NCBI GenBank assembly: GCA_002839315.1 | Contig: PGXV01000011.1 | Span: forward strand, 62,001-126,000 | From: Spirochaetae bacterium HGW-Spirochaetae-3 | Lineage (GTDB): Bacteria > Spirochaetota > Spirochaetia > Treponematales > UBA12059 | DNA: 64,000 nt | Reading direction: 5' to 3' | Notes under the pieces: generated by a model | Databases searched by the model: none | Told to the model about the DNA's origin: nothing | What the model saw: only the letters and a program-made list of their open reading frames with translations | Part shown: positions 41,384-50,262 of the stretch, in pieces | Layout: each line of letters opens with the position of its first letter | Numbering within the stretch: position 1 is the stretch's first letter | Translations under genes and position numbers: made by a program

Positions 41384-42692
41384 AGCGGGTCCCCTTCTCC
41401 GCGTCGATATCCGCATGCTCGAATTTCTTGGCCCCGGACGCGTAATCCGCGACGATCTGACCGGCGCCTTCCAGCTTCCATTTATACGTAAGGAGCCCGT
41501 CCATGCCCATAGGGCCGCGGGCGTGGAGCTTGCCCGTCGATATGCCGACCTCGGCGCCGAGGCCGTAGCGGTATCCGTCCGCGAAGCGCGTGCTCGCGTT
41601 ATGGAACACGGACGCCGAGTCCACCTCGTCCATGAAACGCCGCGCGGCCTCCGCCGACGAGCAGACGATCGCGTCGGTGTGTCCCGAGCCGTAGCGGTTG
41701 ATATGCGAGACGGCTTCCCCGAGGGAATCGACGACGCGTACGGCCATGCGCGGCTCGAGGTACTCCACCGACCAGTCGTCGTCGCACTTGGCGCGACGCC
41801 CGGCGCCTGGACCGAGTATGGCGTCGCTCCTCGGGCATAGATCCAGCGTAACGCCGGCGGCTTCCAGGGCCGACGCGAGACGAGGCAGGGCGCGGCCGGC
41901 TATCGAGGCGTCGACGAGGAGGGTCTCCGCCGCGTTGCAGGCCGCGGGGTACTGAGCCTTGCTGTCGACGGCGACGCGCGCGGCCATGCCCAGGTCGGCG
42001 TCGCCGTGCACGTAGACGTGGCAGACGCCGTTAGCGTGGCCCAGCACCGGTATTCGGCTCGTCTCCATTATGTGCCTGACGAATTCGTTGGAGCCCCTGG
42101 GTATGACCAAGTCGACGAGACTATCGAGCTTAAGGAGCTCGGCGACCTCGTCCCGCGTCTCCAGCTGACCGAGCCAGCCGTCGGGCAGGCCCGCGTCGAC
42201 GCCCGCCCGGGCTACTATCGCCGCCAGAACGCGATTGGTACGCTCGGCCTCGCGGCCTCCCTTGACGATGATCGCGTCGCCGCTCTTGGCCGCGAGCGCC
42301 GCCATCTGCACGAGCGCGTCGGGGCGGCTCTCGAATATAAGCGCTATAAGGCCGATCGGGCAGGATACCCGGCGTAGCGTCAGGCCCGAGTCGAGGCGCC
42401 TGGCCTCGAGCACTATACCCGAGGGATCGGGCAAGGCGGCTACGGCGGCGAGCATCGCCACGGATTCTTCCAGCTTCTTCGGGCCGTAGCCGAGGCGCGC
42501 CAGCACGGGGTCCGGAGCGCCGGCCGCGCGCGCCGCCTCCACGTCGGCCCGATTGGCGTCGAAGACGGCGGCGGAGCTATCCGTCAGGCGCTCGGCCGCG
42601 AGCTTGAGGGCCGCGTCCTTCGTCGGCCGCGATACGGACAGCATGGCCTTCGCCGCGGCGGCGCCCGCCTTTGCCTTTTCGTGTGTTACCAT
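41370..42692 (-). CDS. proA: glutamate-5-semialdehyde dehydrogenase
   Basis: NADPH-dependent reductase of 440 residues, the second proline step. The catalytic cysteine is in YPAACNAAETLLV and the GYRYGLGAEVGISTGKLHARGPMG C-terminal segment is typical. No ribosome site is visible before the ATG; a TATAGT -10 ends 11 bases upstream, so the mRNA leader is very short. First gene of a probable proA-proB-carA-carB series. Confidence 0.96.
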   Translation of the reverse strand: MVTHEKAKAGAAAAKAMLSVSRPTKDAALKLAAERLTDSSAAVFDANRADVEAARAAGAPDPVLARLGYGPKKLEESVAMLAAVAALPDPSGIVLEARRLDSGLTLRRVSCPIGLIALIFESRPDALVQMAALAAKSGDAIIVKGGREAERTNRVLAAIVARAGVDAGLPDGWLGQLETRDEVAELLKLDSLVDLVIPRGSNEFVRHIMETSRIPVLGHANGVCHVYVHGDADLGMAARVAVDSKAQYPAACNAAETLLVDASIAGRALPRLASALEAAGVTLDLCPRSDAILGPGAGRRAKCDDDWSVEYLEPRMAVRVVDSLGEAVSHINRYGSGHTDAIVCSSAEAARRFMDEVDSASVFHNASTRFADGYRYGLGAEVGISTGKLHARGPMGMDGLLTYKWKLEGAGQIVADYASGAKKFEHADIDAEKGTRYGER

Positions 42693-42703
42693 AAATAGAA
42701 ACT

Positions 42704-42724
42704 ACTATAAATACGTATATTTAT
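42704..42724 (-). promoter_or_regulatory. proA -10 with overlapping 18-base palindrome
   Basis: ATAAATA-CGTA-TATTTAT (42707-42724) has 7-base arms around 4 bases, the geometry of an arginine-repressor box, and overlaps the minus-strand -10 TATAGT (42709-42704). Confidence 0.5.
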
Positions 42725-42765
42725 GCAATCATGGGAACCCGACTCCGTTCGACGAGCGGTTTGCG

Positions 42766-44640
42766 CTAGGTTTTCGACCCTATCGCGAGGAAGGCCTCGA
42801 CGAGGCGCGGGTCGAACATACGACCCGACTGCTCCTCCATGAACGTGACGGCGTCGGCCAGCGAGTAGCCCTTGCGATATGGGCGGTCGTCGCGAATGGC
42901 GTCCCATACGTCCGCCACCGCTATGATGCGCGCCGCCAACGGGATTCCCTCCCCGACAAGGCCGGAGGGGTATCCCGAGCCGTCCCAGCGCTCGTGATGG
43001 TGCAGCACGGCCGGAACGACCGGTTCGAACGATCGTATGCCCTCGAGCATCGAGGCCCCGACCTCGGGGTGAAGCTTGATATGCTCGTATTCCTCGGGGG
43101 TAAGCTTGCCGGGCTTATCGAGTATGGCCTCTCCCACCCCTATCTTGCCGACGTCGTGGAGCGTCGCCGAGGTACGGAGCGTATCCAGTTCGTCGGCGGA
43201 TAGCTTCAGCGCCTCGCCGAGCGCGACCGCCGATTCCGACACCCGCTCCGAATGTCCGGCCGTCCATCGCGACTTGGCGTCTATCGCCCTGGACAGCGAT
43301 CTGATGACGCCCATGAAGTTATCCTCACGGGCCTCGCGCTCGAGGATGCTCCGTAGCGCGACCGCCGCCTGGTCGGCCAGCATGGTAAACGTCCGGCGCT
43401 CGTCCGCGGACAAGGACCCTTCGCGGCCGACGATTACGATGAGGGCGCCGAGATACCGTCCGTCGGCGCGTAGCGGGGAAGCGGCCAGGAGCCCCTCCTC
43501 CGACGACAGCGCGTCGTACGCCAGCGAGTAAATAACTCTCCCGGTATCGCGTATCGGCATCTCGCAATAGCCGGAGAAGCGTTCTCCGAGGCCGGGCTCG
43601 AGCATGCCGTCGGGGACGAACGGCTGGTAGGCCGATTGAATGGGGTTCTTGTCGTCGGCCAGGCTCAGCGCGCCGATCGACCAGCCGCCGCGATCGTCGT
43701 CGCGCAGGGCGATCGAGACGGCGTCCGACTTCATCGTCCCGTCTATAATAGCCGCGACCCTAGTCAATAGCTCGGACCGCGACGACGTGGACAGCACGGC
43801 CTTGTCGATGCGGTTCATCGCCTCCATCGTCGCCATGCGCGCCTCTGTTTCCGCACGCCGGCGCTCTATCTCCTCGGCCATGCCGGAGAGGGTCCGTCCG
43901 AGCTGGCCGATCTCGTCGCGCCTGGCGCCGTCGAACAAGGCGGGGCCGACGCCGCGGCCGTACTCGTCGGCCGCGCCGGCGAGACGGATGAGCGGGCGGG
44001 TGAAGCGCCTCGCGAACAGGCGGCCGAGGACGAGGGAGAGCGCGGCGAGCAGAAAACCGAACAGGGCCGTCTCGCCGCCGTTATCGAATATGAAATCCTT
44101 GATGCCCGTAGCGTCGACGTCGGCGCCGAGCGCCCATTCGGTGCCGTCAGCTCCCGGCGGCAGCGAGAGGAAGGCCGGTACCGCCCGTGGGACGAAGTGA
44201 ACCATGCCCAGACGTATAGCAACGAGGCGCCGGCTCAGCGTATCGAGGGCATCCGCCTCGGCAGGGAGCGCGAGGGCCTTATCGATGAAGCCGTCGAATC
44301 CCTTGAAGAAGCGTATCCAGCGTCCGTTCGGGGCTCGGCCGTAGAGGCTGAGTCCCGTGAACGCCTCGTGGGAGGTCAGGAACGGCATGCGCTGCTCGAG
44401 CGCGACCAGGCGCTCGTTAGGCGAGCCCGCCAGGTTAGCGACGCAGCTTTCGCCGCGATCGGTGAAAATGCCGCTGAACGCGTTTGCGGCTATGCTCGTA
44501 CCGACGCGCAAGGCTATCGTCGTCGTGATTCTACCGAACGACAGGAAGGCCGCGTACGAGAGGAGCACGCCGAACAGGAAGAAGAAGCCGGTCAGTTTCC
44601 AGGCTATGGATACGCGTCGAAGCGCGATAGGCGAATGCAT
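42766..44640 (-). CDS. HD-GYP phosphodiesterase with HAMP and GAF domains
   Basis: Inner-membrane protein of 624 residues. Helices near residues 13-35 and 188-208 flank an extracytoplasmic sensor region; HAMP (about 210-265), GAF (about 285-420) and an HD-GYP domain (about 430-620) follow. The metal-binding HD (LHDVGKIG), HHE and the GYP motif in HHERWDGSGYP are intact, so it should hydrolyse cyclic di-GMP. Promoter TCGACG, 17 bases, TAAGAT, 7 bases, ATG without a ribosome site: likely leaderless. Two cyclase-like genes lie directly upstream on the same strand. Confidence 0.93.
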   Translation of the reverse strand: MHSPIALRRVSIAWKLTGFFFLFGVLLSYAAFLSFGRITTTIALRVGTSIAANAFSGIFTDRGESCVANLAGSPNERLVALEQRMPFLTSHEAFTGLSLYGRAPNGRWIRFFKGFDGFIDKALALPAEADALDTLSRRLVAIRLGMVHFVPRAVPAFLSLPPGADGTEWALGADVDATGIKDFIFDNGGETALFGFLLAALSLVLGRLFARRFTRPLIRLAGAADEYGRGVGPALFDGARRDEIGQLGRTLSGMAEEIERRRAETEARMATMEAMNRIDKAVLSTSSRSELLTRVAAIIDGTMKSDAVSIALRDDDRGGWSIGALSLADDKNPIQSAYQPFVPDGMLEPGLGERFSGYCEMPIRDTGRVIYSLAYDALSSEEGLLAASPLRADGRYLGALIVIVGREGSLSADERRTFTMLADQAAVALRSILEREAREDNFMGVIRSLSRAIDAKSRWTAGHSERVSESAVALGEALKLSADELDTLRTSATLHDVGKIGVGEAILDKPGKLTPEEYEHIKLHPEVGASMLEGIRSFEPVVPAVLHHHERWDGSGYPSGLVGEGIPLAARIIAVADVWDAIRDDRPYRKGYSLADAVTFMEEQSGRMFDPRLVEAFLAIGSKT

Positions 44641-44691
44641 AGAGCATATCTTACTAATTTTGTATCGATACGTCGATACGATTCAGTCCGG

Positions 44692-45693
44692 TCATACGCC
44701 GAAGCGCCTGGAATGGAGTATAGAGCGCCCCTCGAAGGTACCCGCCGGTACGAAAAGATCGGTCAGGGCCCTCGGTACGGCGAGGCCCGCGGCCTCGCCC
44801 GAGATCGTCAGGCGTCCCGGCTCGGCTCGCTTCACGCCGAGGTGGTAGCTGAAATTGACGGCGTCGGAAACGATGGTACCGGTCTTGCCCGGCGGCTCGA
44901 ATTCCGCGGACCCGTAATGGAGCGCGAAGGTAAGGCTTATCGGGAACGGGAGGCATAGCCGCTCGTATCCCAGGAGAGGGGTACCGAGCAGCATGCGGAG
45001 GCACGCCTCGGTCGCCACCTCGGCGTTCTTCGCGTAGGGCGGCACGAGGTAGAGCGCGCTGGTCTCCGTCTCCATCCAGAGCAGGGAATCCGCCTCGGCC
45101 AGGCCTTGCTGGACCTGGTGCCGCAGCCTGTCCCGGAAGGCGATATAGCCCGCCTCCCCGAGCCTGGTCTTGAGGTTCATATGCGCGGACGCCGCGACGT
45201 AGAGGAAGCAGAAAGGATATACGGAACCGGCGCGTACCGATTTCCATCCTTCGAATTCGCCCCGGGGAGCGGAGGCGGGAGAGGAACCGATCAGGCTCGT
45301 AGAGGACCGCTCGGCGGTCGTCGGCGCTGCGTCCCTTCGCGAGCAGGCGAAGGCGAGAGCCGCCTTTACCCTCGCCTTCCCAAGGCCCGCCCGGTACGCC
45401 GCGGGACCGACGTAGTCGGAGGCCCCGGCGAAGAATACTGACGCCGGGTCTTCTACCGCGCCCTTGGGATCGACGACCCCCCACGCCTCGGCGCCGCAAC
45501 GGCGCTTGACGGTGGCCAGGGCCTTCTTCCGGGCGGCCTCGTCCAGGCCGCTCAGGTCGACGTAGCACATGTCCCCGGGCTCGGGCGTATGAGACCTCAG
45601 GAGCTCTATACCCGCGATCTCGAAGTCGGCGGACGGCTTGATACCGCCCGGGAGCGCAGATCCGCGGTCGGCGGTAAAGAAGAAAACGCTCAT
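44692..45693 (-). CDS. degenerate class III cyclase-like protein
   Basis: Protein of 333 residues I do not recognise as a named family. The C-terminal ~170 residues align in pattern with class III nucleotidyl cyclase homology domains (an FCFLYVAAS start strand, ALHYGSAEF and the TIVSDAVNFSYHLGVKRAEPGRLTIS segment that resembles the cyclase GxxVNxAARL region). The two metal-binding aspartates are not evident, so it may be a regulatory partner. Its ATG overlaps the stop of the neighbouring cyclase-like gene by four bases. Confidence 0.65.
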   Translation of the reverse strand: MSVFFFTADRGSALPGGIKPSADFEIAGIELLRSHTPEPGDMCYVDLSGLDEAARKKALATVKRRCGAEAWGVVDPKGAVEDPASVFFAGASDYVGPAAYRAGLGKARVKAALAFACSRRDAAPTTAERSSTSLIGSSPASAPRGEFEGWKSVRAGSVYPFCFLYVAASAHMNLKTRLGEAGYIAFRDRLRHQVQQGLAEADSLLWMETETSALYLVPPYAKNAEVATEACLRMLLGTPLLGYERLCLPFPISLTFALHYGSAEFEPPGKTGTIVSDAVNFSYHLGVKRAEPGRLTISGEAAGLAVPRALTDLFVPAGTFEGRSILHSRRFGV

Positions 45694-46616
45694 GACTTCT
45701 CCAGGTCGACGGCGTACAGCCGTACCTTGACGCCGGGCGCCTGGCGCTCCGGCCCGAAGCGCTCCTGGATGACTCGATCGATAGGCAGGAACAGGTTGGA
45801 CGATACGCTGAGCGTATCGGTCGGCGTGGCGGAGGATTCTATGAGGACGACGTCCTTGAGGGTATCGTTCTTGAGCAATTCGACGAGGTTGTCGCGATAG
45901 CGGATAGGCCCGGCGTGCGCGGCTATCCTGACGCGTAGCGACTCGCCCAGGGGGTTCGCGAGCCTGTTGAAGAAGAAGAGCTCGTTCAGGATATCCATGC
46001 CGGCGAGGACCGCGGAGCGCTCCTTATGGCCGAAGAGGAACGCCGCGAGCGCTCCGTCGCCTTCCCACGACCACACGCGCCCGAAGCGCCCGACGACGGC
46101 CCGGTATACGATATTCCGCAATTCCAGGAACGCCCTCTCGATCCTGTCCGACGGATTATGCTGCACGAGCGCCGAGTTGTCCACGACGTCCAGCCTGAGC
46201 ACGGCCGCCTGGCGCTCGTCGCCGTCGCGGAGGCGCCCCCAGTCGGGGCTCGCCCGCTCGTGCGAGTTCTCGAAGAATTGCCCGGTCGCCCGATCGAATA
46301 CGAACCCGTCCTGGGTCAGGATCTTGACGATCTGACCGAGGCCCTTGATGGGATAGGAGCGCCCCATGTAGCCCTCGGCGTCGACCTTGACGAGCGTCTC
46401 GACGAAGTCTATGAAGCGGCCGTCCTCGACGATATCCTTGACGATGCGCTCCGCCGCCATCTGGTTGGTGATGGGAATATTCTCCGGTATGCCCGAGCGC
46501 TCGTACAGGTCGTACTCGGGATCGACCAGCCTGACGAAGCGCACCATGGTCTCCGCCGATATGGACTCGTACAGGGTCCTACGGCAGAGGCTAATGGTCG
46601 AACTCTTCACTTTCAT
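45690..46616 (-). CDS. class III adenylate/guanylate cyclase-like protein
   Basis: Protein of 308 residues. The N-terminal ~115 residues are an unassigned domain. The C-terminal part has the cyclase pattern: AVLRLDVVDNSALV (first metal Asp), WSWEGDGALAAFLFG (second Asp, in the GDG turn), and LRVRIAAHAGPIRYRDN (equivalent of the RxGIHxGxV strand). This supports a catalytic or formerly catalytic cyclase. An extended -10 TGCTATAAT lies ~35 bases upstream. Transcribed before the degenerate cyclase partner, and the HD-GYP gene follows. Confidence 0.72.
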   Translation of the reverse strand: MKVKSSTISLCRRTLYESISAETMVRFVRLVDPEYDLYERSGIPENIPITNQMAAERIVKDIVEDGRFIDFVETLVKVDAEGYMGRSYPIKGLGQIVKILTQDGFVFDRATGQFFENSHERASPDWGRLRDGDERQAAVLRLDVVDNSALVQHNPSDRIERAFLELRNIVYRAVVGRFGRVWSWEGDGALAAFLFGHKERSAVLAGMDILNELFFFNRLANPLGESLRVRIAAHAGPIRYRDNLVELLKNDTLKDVVLIESSATPTDTLSVSSNLFLPIDRVIQERFGPERQAPGVKVRLYAVDLEKS

Positions 46617-46647
46617 CGCTATCCCGCCAACGTTAGTAGATAGGTTG

Positions 46648-46656
46648 ATTATAGCA
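46648..46656 (-). promoter_or_regulatory. extended -10 of the cyclase-like operon
   Basis: TGCTATAAT on the minus strand, 31 bases before the start at 46616. Confidence 0.6.
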
Positions 46657-46791
46657 CGCGAGCCGCCTGGGGGCTATGGCGCCCGTTATCGGGTCGCCGA
46701 GGGCGCGCCTTTCAACTTCGTGGCCCGCGGCGAAGCCGGCGCGATCGAGGCCCAGACATCCTCCCGCGCGGGAACCGCGACGAAAGTGACT

Positions 46792-48147
46792 CTACTCCGA
46801 ATATCCCGCTATCGCGTCCCGATAGAAATAGTAGCTATCCTTGGGCTTGCGCTCCAGCGTCTTGGGGTCGACCGCGACTATGCCGAACGACTTGCCGTAC
46901 CCGTGGGCCCACTCGAAGTTGTCGAGGAGGCTCCACGCGAAGTATCCTCTCAGCGGCACTCCGTCGGCTATCGCGTCGCGGCAGGCCGCGATATGGCCGC
47001 GATAGTACGCGACCCTGGCGGCGTCCCGGACGCTCCCGTCGGCGGCGGCCGAGTCCGAGTAGGCGGCCCCGTTCTCGGTCACGTACAGCTCACGTACCGG
47101 CCACGATCTGGATATGAAGCCTAGCACGCGGCGAAGCCCCTGAGGCACCACGTCCCATCCCATCTCGGTCTTCTCGATCGAGGTAGGTACGTAGGCGTAG
47201 CCGTCGGGACAAAGCGGCGTCGCCGGAACCGCCTTCACCGCGTCCTCGTTGTAGTAGTTGACGCCGACGAAGTCGATCGGCGCGGCGATGAGCTCCATGT
47301 CGTCGGCCTCGACGGGCATGGAGGCGCCGCGCGCGGCGAGATACGCCTCGGGATAGCCCCTGCCGAAGACGGGATCGAGCCAGAGGCCGGTGCGCTCCAC
47401 CGACGCCCGGCCGGCCGCGGCTAGGTCGGCCGGGCGTCGGGTCGCCGGCCGCGGGGTCGCCGGGTTGACGACGAGGCCGATCTCGCCCGGGCAGGCGCCC
47501 CGCCGGAACGCGTCGACCGCCAGGCCGTGGGCCAGCAGCAGGTGATGCGTAGCGCGTAGGGCCGACGGCCGGTCCCGCAATCCGGGCGCGTGCTCCCCGG
47601 CCTCGTAGCCGAGGAAGGCAGAGCACCAGGGCTCGTTGAGCGTCGTCCAATGCGCCACGCGGTCGCCGAGGGCGCGGAACATGGTGCCGGCGTAATCGGC
47701 GAAGCGGTACGCCGTGTCGCGGTCGGTCCACCCTCCGGCGCGGCCGAGAGCGAGCGGCAGGTCCCAGTGGTAGAGGGTCACCCACGGTTCTATGCCCACG
47801 GCTAGCAAGGCGTCTACGAGGCGCGAATAGTAATCGATGCCGGCTCGGTTAGCGGCGCCGCGGCCGTCCGGCTGCACGCGCGGCCATGCGATGGAGAATC
47901 GGTACGCGTCGACGTCCAGCTCCGAAAGGAGGCGGACGTCCTCGGGCCAGCGATGGTACGAGTCGCATGCGACGTCGCCGTTCTGGCCGAACGCCACGCG
48001 GCCAGGCTCGCGGCAGAACGCGTCCCATATAGACGGGCCGCGGCCGTCGGCGTCCACGGCCCCCTCGATCTGGTAGCTCGACGTGGCGCAGCCCCACAGG
48101 AAGCCTTCGGGGAAACCGTCCCCTCGCTTTTCTTCGGTGTCAGACAC
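46792..48147 (-). CDS. GH1 family beta-glucosidase
   Basis: Glycoside hydrolase family 1 enzyme of 451 residues, cytoplasmic (no signal peptide), cleaving beta-linked disaccharides brought in by the adjacent importer. Acid/base Glu172 is in TTLNEPW and nucleophile Glu358 in YVTENGA; the N-terminal FLWGCATSSYQIEGA is typical. Start is GTG after AAGGAG. Last gene of the binding protein-permease-permease-GH1 operon. Glucoside, mannoside or galactoside preference is not resolved by eye. Confidence 0.95.
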   Translation of the reverse strand: MSDTEEKRGDGFPEGFLWGCATSSYQIEGAVDADGRGPSIWDAFCREPGRVAFGQNGDVACDSYHRWPEDVRLLSELDVDAYRFSIAWPRVQPDGRGAANRAGIDYYSRLVDALLAVGIEPWVTLYHWDLPLALGRAGGWTDRDTAYRFADYAGTMFRALGDRVAHWTTLNEPWCSAFLGYEAGEHAPGLRDRPSALRATHHLLLAHGLAVDAFRRGACPGEIGLVVNPATPRPATRRPADLAAAGRASVERTGLWLDPVFGRGYPEAYLAARGASMPVEADDMELIAAPIDFVGVNYYNEDAVKAVPATPLCPDGYAYVPTSIEKTEMGWDVVPQGLRRVLGFISRSWPVRELYVTENGAAYSDSAAADGSVRDAARVAYYRGHIAACRDAIADGVPLRGYFAWSLLDNFEWAHGYGKSFGIVAVDPKTLERKPKDSYYFYRDAIAGYSE

Positions 48148-48159
48148 GATGTGCGCTCC

Positions 48160-49020
48160 TTATCCCTTGACGGCGCCCGCTGCGACGCCCTTGGTGATCT
48201 GCTTGCGGAAGACGATATAGAAGAGCAGCATCGGAACCATGCCTATCGTCAGGGCCGCGAACTGCTTGCCGTAGTCGGTGGACAGCGAGCCCGAGAATTT
48301 GAATATTCCCAATGGTAGCGACTTGAGCTCCGTCCTCGATACGAGGATATTTATCAAAGCGAACTCGTTCCAGATGTTGGAGATATTGAGGATCGACAGC
48401 GTGACCGCCACCGGCAGGGACATCGGCACGACGATCTTCCGGAAGATGCTGAAGAAGGTCGCTCCGTCTATCCGCGCGGATTCGATCAACGCGTTAGGGA
48501 TGGACTTGATGTACTCGGTAGACAGGTAAACGCCGAGCGGCAGGCCCGTGCCGATATAGACCAGGAGGACGGCGATCCGGGTATTGTAGATGCCGAGGAG
48601 ATTGACCTCGAGGAACAGCGGAATCATCAGCGACTGCGCGGTTATCAGGATACCTATCACGAAGCCGTTGTAGATAGGTTTCGTGGCGCGCGACGAGATC
48701 TTGGCGAACGCGAAACCCGCCAGCAACGATACGAAAACGATACCGAGCGTCGCCCCTACCGTATAGACGATGGAGTTGGGGAACAGGAGGGCGAAGTCAC
48801 CCATCTTCCACGCCTCGACGTAGTTGGACATCGTCGGTTCCGCGGGGAACGCCAGCTGGCTGACCTGGAATTCCTTGGTAGACTTGAAGGAGTTCATGAT
48901 TAGCCAGAATATCGGGTACAGGGTCATGCCCGTGAAGAGTATCATCATCCCGTAGGCCGCGGATCTTGCGATCGACGAGCCTACCCTTCCCGCTACGGTC
49001 GTCCGTATCTCTTCGCCCAT
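48160..49020 (-). CDS. sugar ABC transporter permease (MalG-like)
   Basis: Inner-membrane permease of 286 residues with six helices and the EAA loop ESARIDGATFFSIFRKIVVPM that docks on an ATPase. CUT1 family. The ATPase is not in this operon, so a shared MsmK/UgpC-type ATPase elsewhere must be assumed. Confidence 0.93.
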   Translation of the reverse strand: MGEEIRTTVAGRVGSSIARSAAYGMMILFTGMTLYPIFWLIMNSFKSTKEFQVSQLAFPAEPTMSNYVEAWKMGDFALLFPNSIVYTVGATLGIVFVSLLAGFAFAKISSRATKPIYNGFVIGILITAQSLMIPLFLEVNLLGIYNTRIAVLLVYIGTGLPLGVYLSTEYIKSIPNALIESARIDGATFFSIFRKIVVPMSLPVAVTLSILNISNIWNEFALINILVSRTELKSLPLGIFKFSGSLSTDYGKQFAALTIGMVPMLLFYIVFRKQITKGVAAGAVKG

Positions 49021-49021
49021 G

Positions 49022-50146
49022 TCAGTCCTCCTTCCCGCCGTAGCGTTTCTCCGCGAGCTTGGTCAAGACGATCAGGAAGAAGCTGATGACGACCATGATA
49101 AGCGATATGGCGTTCGCCAGGGGCAGGTTGGGCCGTCCCAGGAACGCGTTATTGTACATATAGATCGACAGGATCTCGGTAACCCTGGACGGGCCGCCGC
49201 CCGTCATAGCGAATATCAGCGAGAAGCTGGATAGCGATCCGGAGATCGCGAGTATGGCCGAGTTGACTATGGTGCCCGACAGCGACGGCAGGATGATGCA
49301 GCGCATGACCTGCCACTCGCTCGCGCCGTCTATGCGGGCGGCCTCGATGATCTGGGCGTCTATCTTCTGCATGTTGGCGAGGAACAGGATCAGGTACATC
49401 CCCGTGTACATCCACAGGAGCACGAACAGGATGGGCAGCATCGCTACATTGGACTTCGAGAGGAACTCGGGGCTCCAGCGCTGCACGAACAGGTTGCACA
49501 GGTCGTTGAGTAGCTCCTGCATCGGCGCGCCCGAGTAGGACTGTATCAGCTCCTTGAGCTCGGGTACCGGATCGGTGAACCATTCCAGCGCGGCCGGCCC
49601 GGCGAGGTCGAGGATCTTCCTGACGTGATCGTCGCTTATGTCGAGACTCCCGACGCCCGCGAGGATAGCCTCGAGCCTGGACTGGAATCCGGCCCTGGCG
49701 ATGCTATTCATCACCTCTGCTATCGGCCCGTTGGGAGAGAAGATGGTCTGCCATAGGAGGCCGACGACTATTACCGATATGATATTGGGGACGTAGAGCA
49801 CGCCTTGCCAGAAGCCGGGCCATTTAACCAGCTTCCTATAGATGATATAGGCAAAGATGAAGCCCAGGGGCAGTTGGCCGAATACGGACATCAGCACGAT
49901 ATACGCGTTATTCTTGAGCGCGTTCCAGAACAGCGGGTCGGAGAATACCCGCGCGTACGCCTTGAATCCGGCGAACCCCCAAGGATCGCCGCCGAACATC
50001 TTGCCTCCGTCGTAATTCGAGACCGAGAGCACGATGGACAATACGATCGGGAAAGCCATCACGAGCAAGTATATCGAGAATGCGGGAAGCACCATCGACC
50101 AGTAGGCCCGTCCCTCTTCCCCGCGCAAGCGTAGTCTATTAGGCAT
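49022..50146 (-). CDS. sugar ABC transporter permease (MalF-like) with large inserted loop
   Basis: Permease of 374 residues, ~75-80 longer than usual for the CUT1 MalF-type. The extra length is an insert of roughly 90-100 residues (about 145-245, from SRLEAILAGVGSLDISDD to CNLFVQRWSPEFLSK) between hydrophobic segments; by topology it would be periplasmic. The EAA loop EAARIDGASEWQVMRCIILP is intact. The chosen ATG has a GAGGA site; 37 upstream codons in frame are not credible. Confidence 0.9.
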   Translation of the reverse strand: MPNRLRLRGEEGRAYWSMVLPAFSIYLLVMAFPIVLSIVLSVSNYDGGKMFGGDPWGFAGFKAYARVFSDPLFWNALKNNAYIVLMSVFGQLPLGFIFAYIIYRKLVKWPGFWQGVLYVPNIISVIVVGLLWQTIFSPNGPIAEVMNSIARAGFQSRLEAILAGVGSLDISDDHVRKILDLAGPAALEWFTDPVPELKELIQSYSGAPMQELLNDLCNLFVQRWSPEFLSKSNVAMLPILFVLLWMYTGMYLILFLANMQKIDAQIIEAARIDGASEWQVMRCIILPSLSGTIVNSAILAISGSLSSFSLIFAMTGGGPSRVTEILSIYMYNNAFLGRPNLPLANAISLIMVVISFFLIVLTKLAEKRYGGKED

Positions 50147-50182
50147 GATATCCTCGTATGCTATTGAGCTTTCGCCGGGACT

Positions 50183-50217
50183 CGGGAACGGCCCGCGGCT
50201 CGCGATGCCCGTTCCCG
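50183..50217 (-). other. stem-loop between binding-protein and permease genes
   Basis: CGGGAACGG and CCGTTCCCG, a perfect 9-base stem with a 17-base loop and no T-run. At this operon position such stems usually protect the highly expressed binding-protein message or reduce read-through. Confidence 0.5.
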
Positions 50218-50262
50218 ATGAGCGCGGCCGCGGCGCCGGAGGCGGCTCCGCGGCCATATTCG

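Noticed and set aside
44662-44671. GTATCGATAC palindrome shared with 29806
   Set aside because: Ten bases occurring twice in 64 kb is weak evidence, and the two adjoining genes are unrelated in function.
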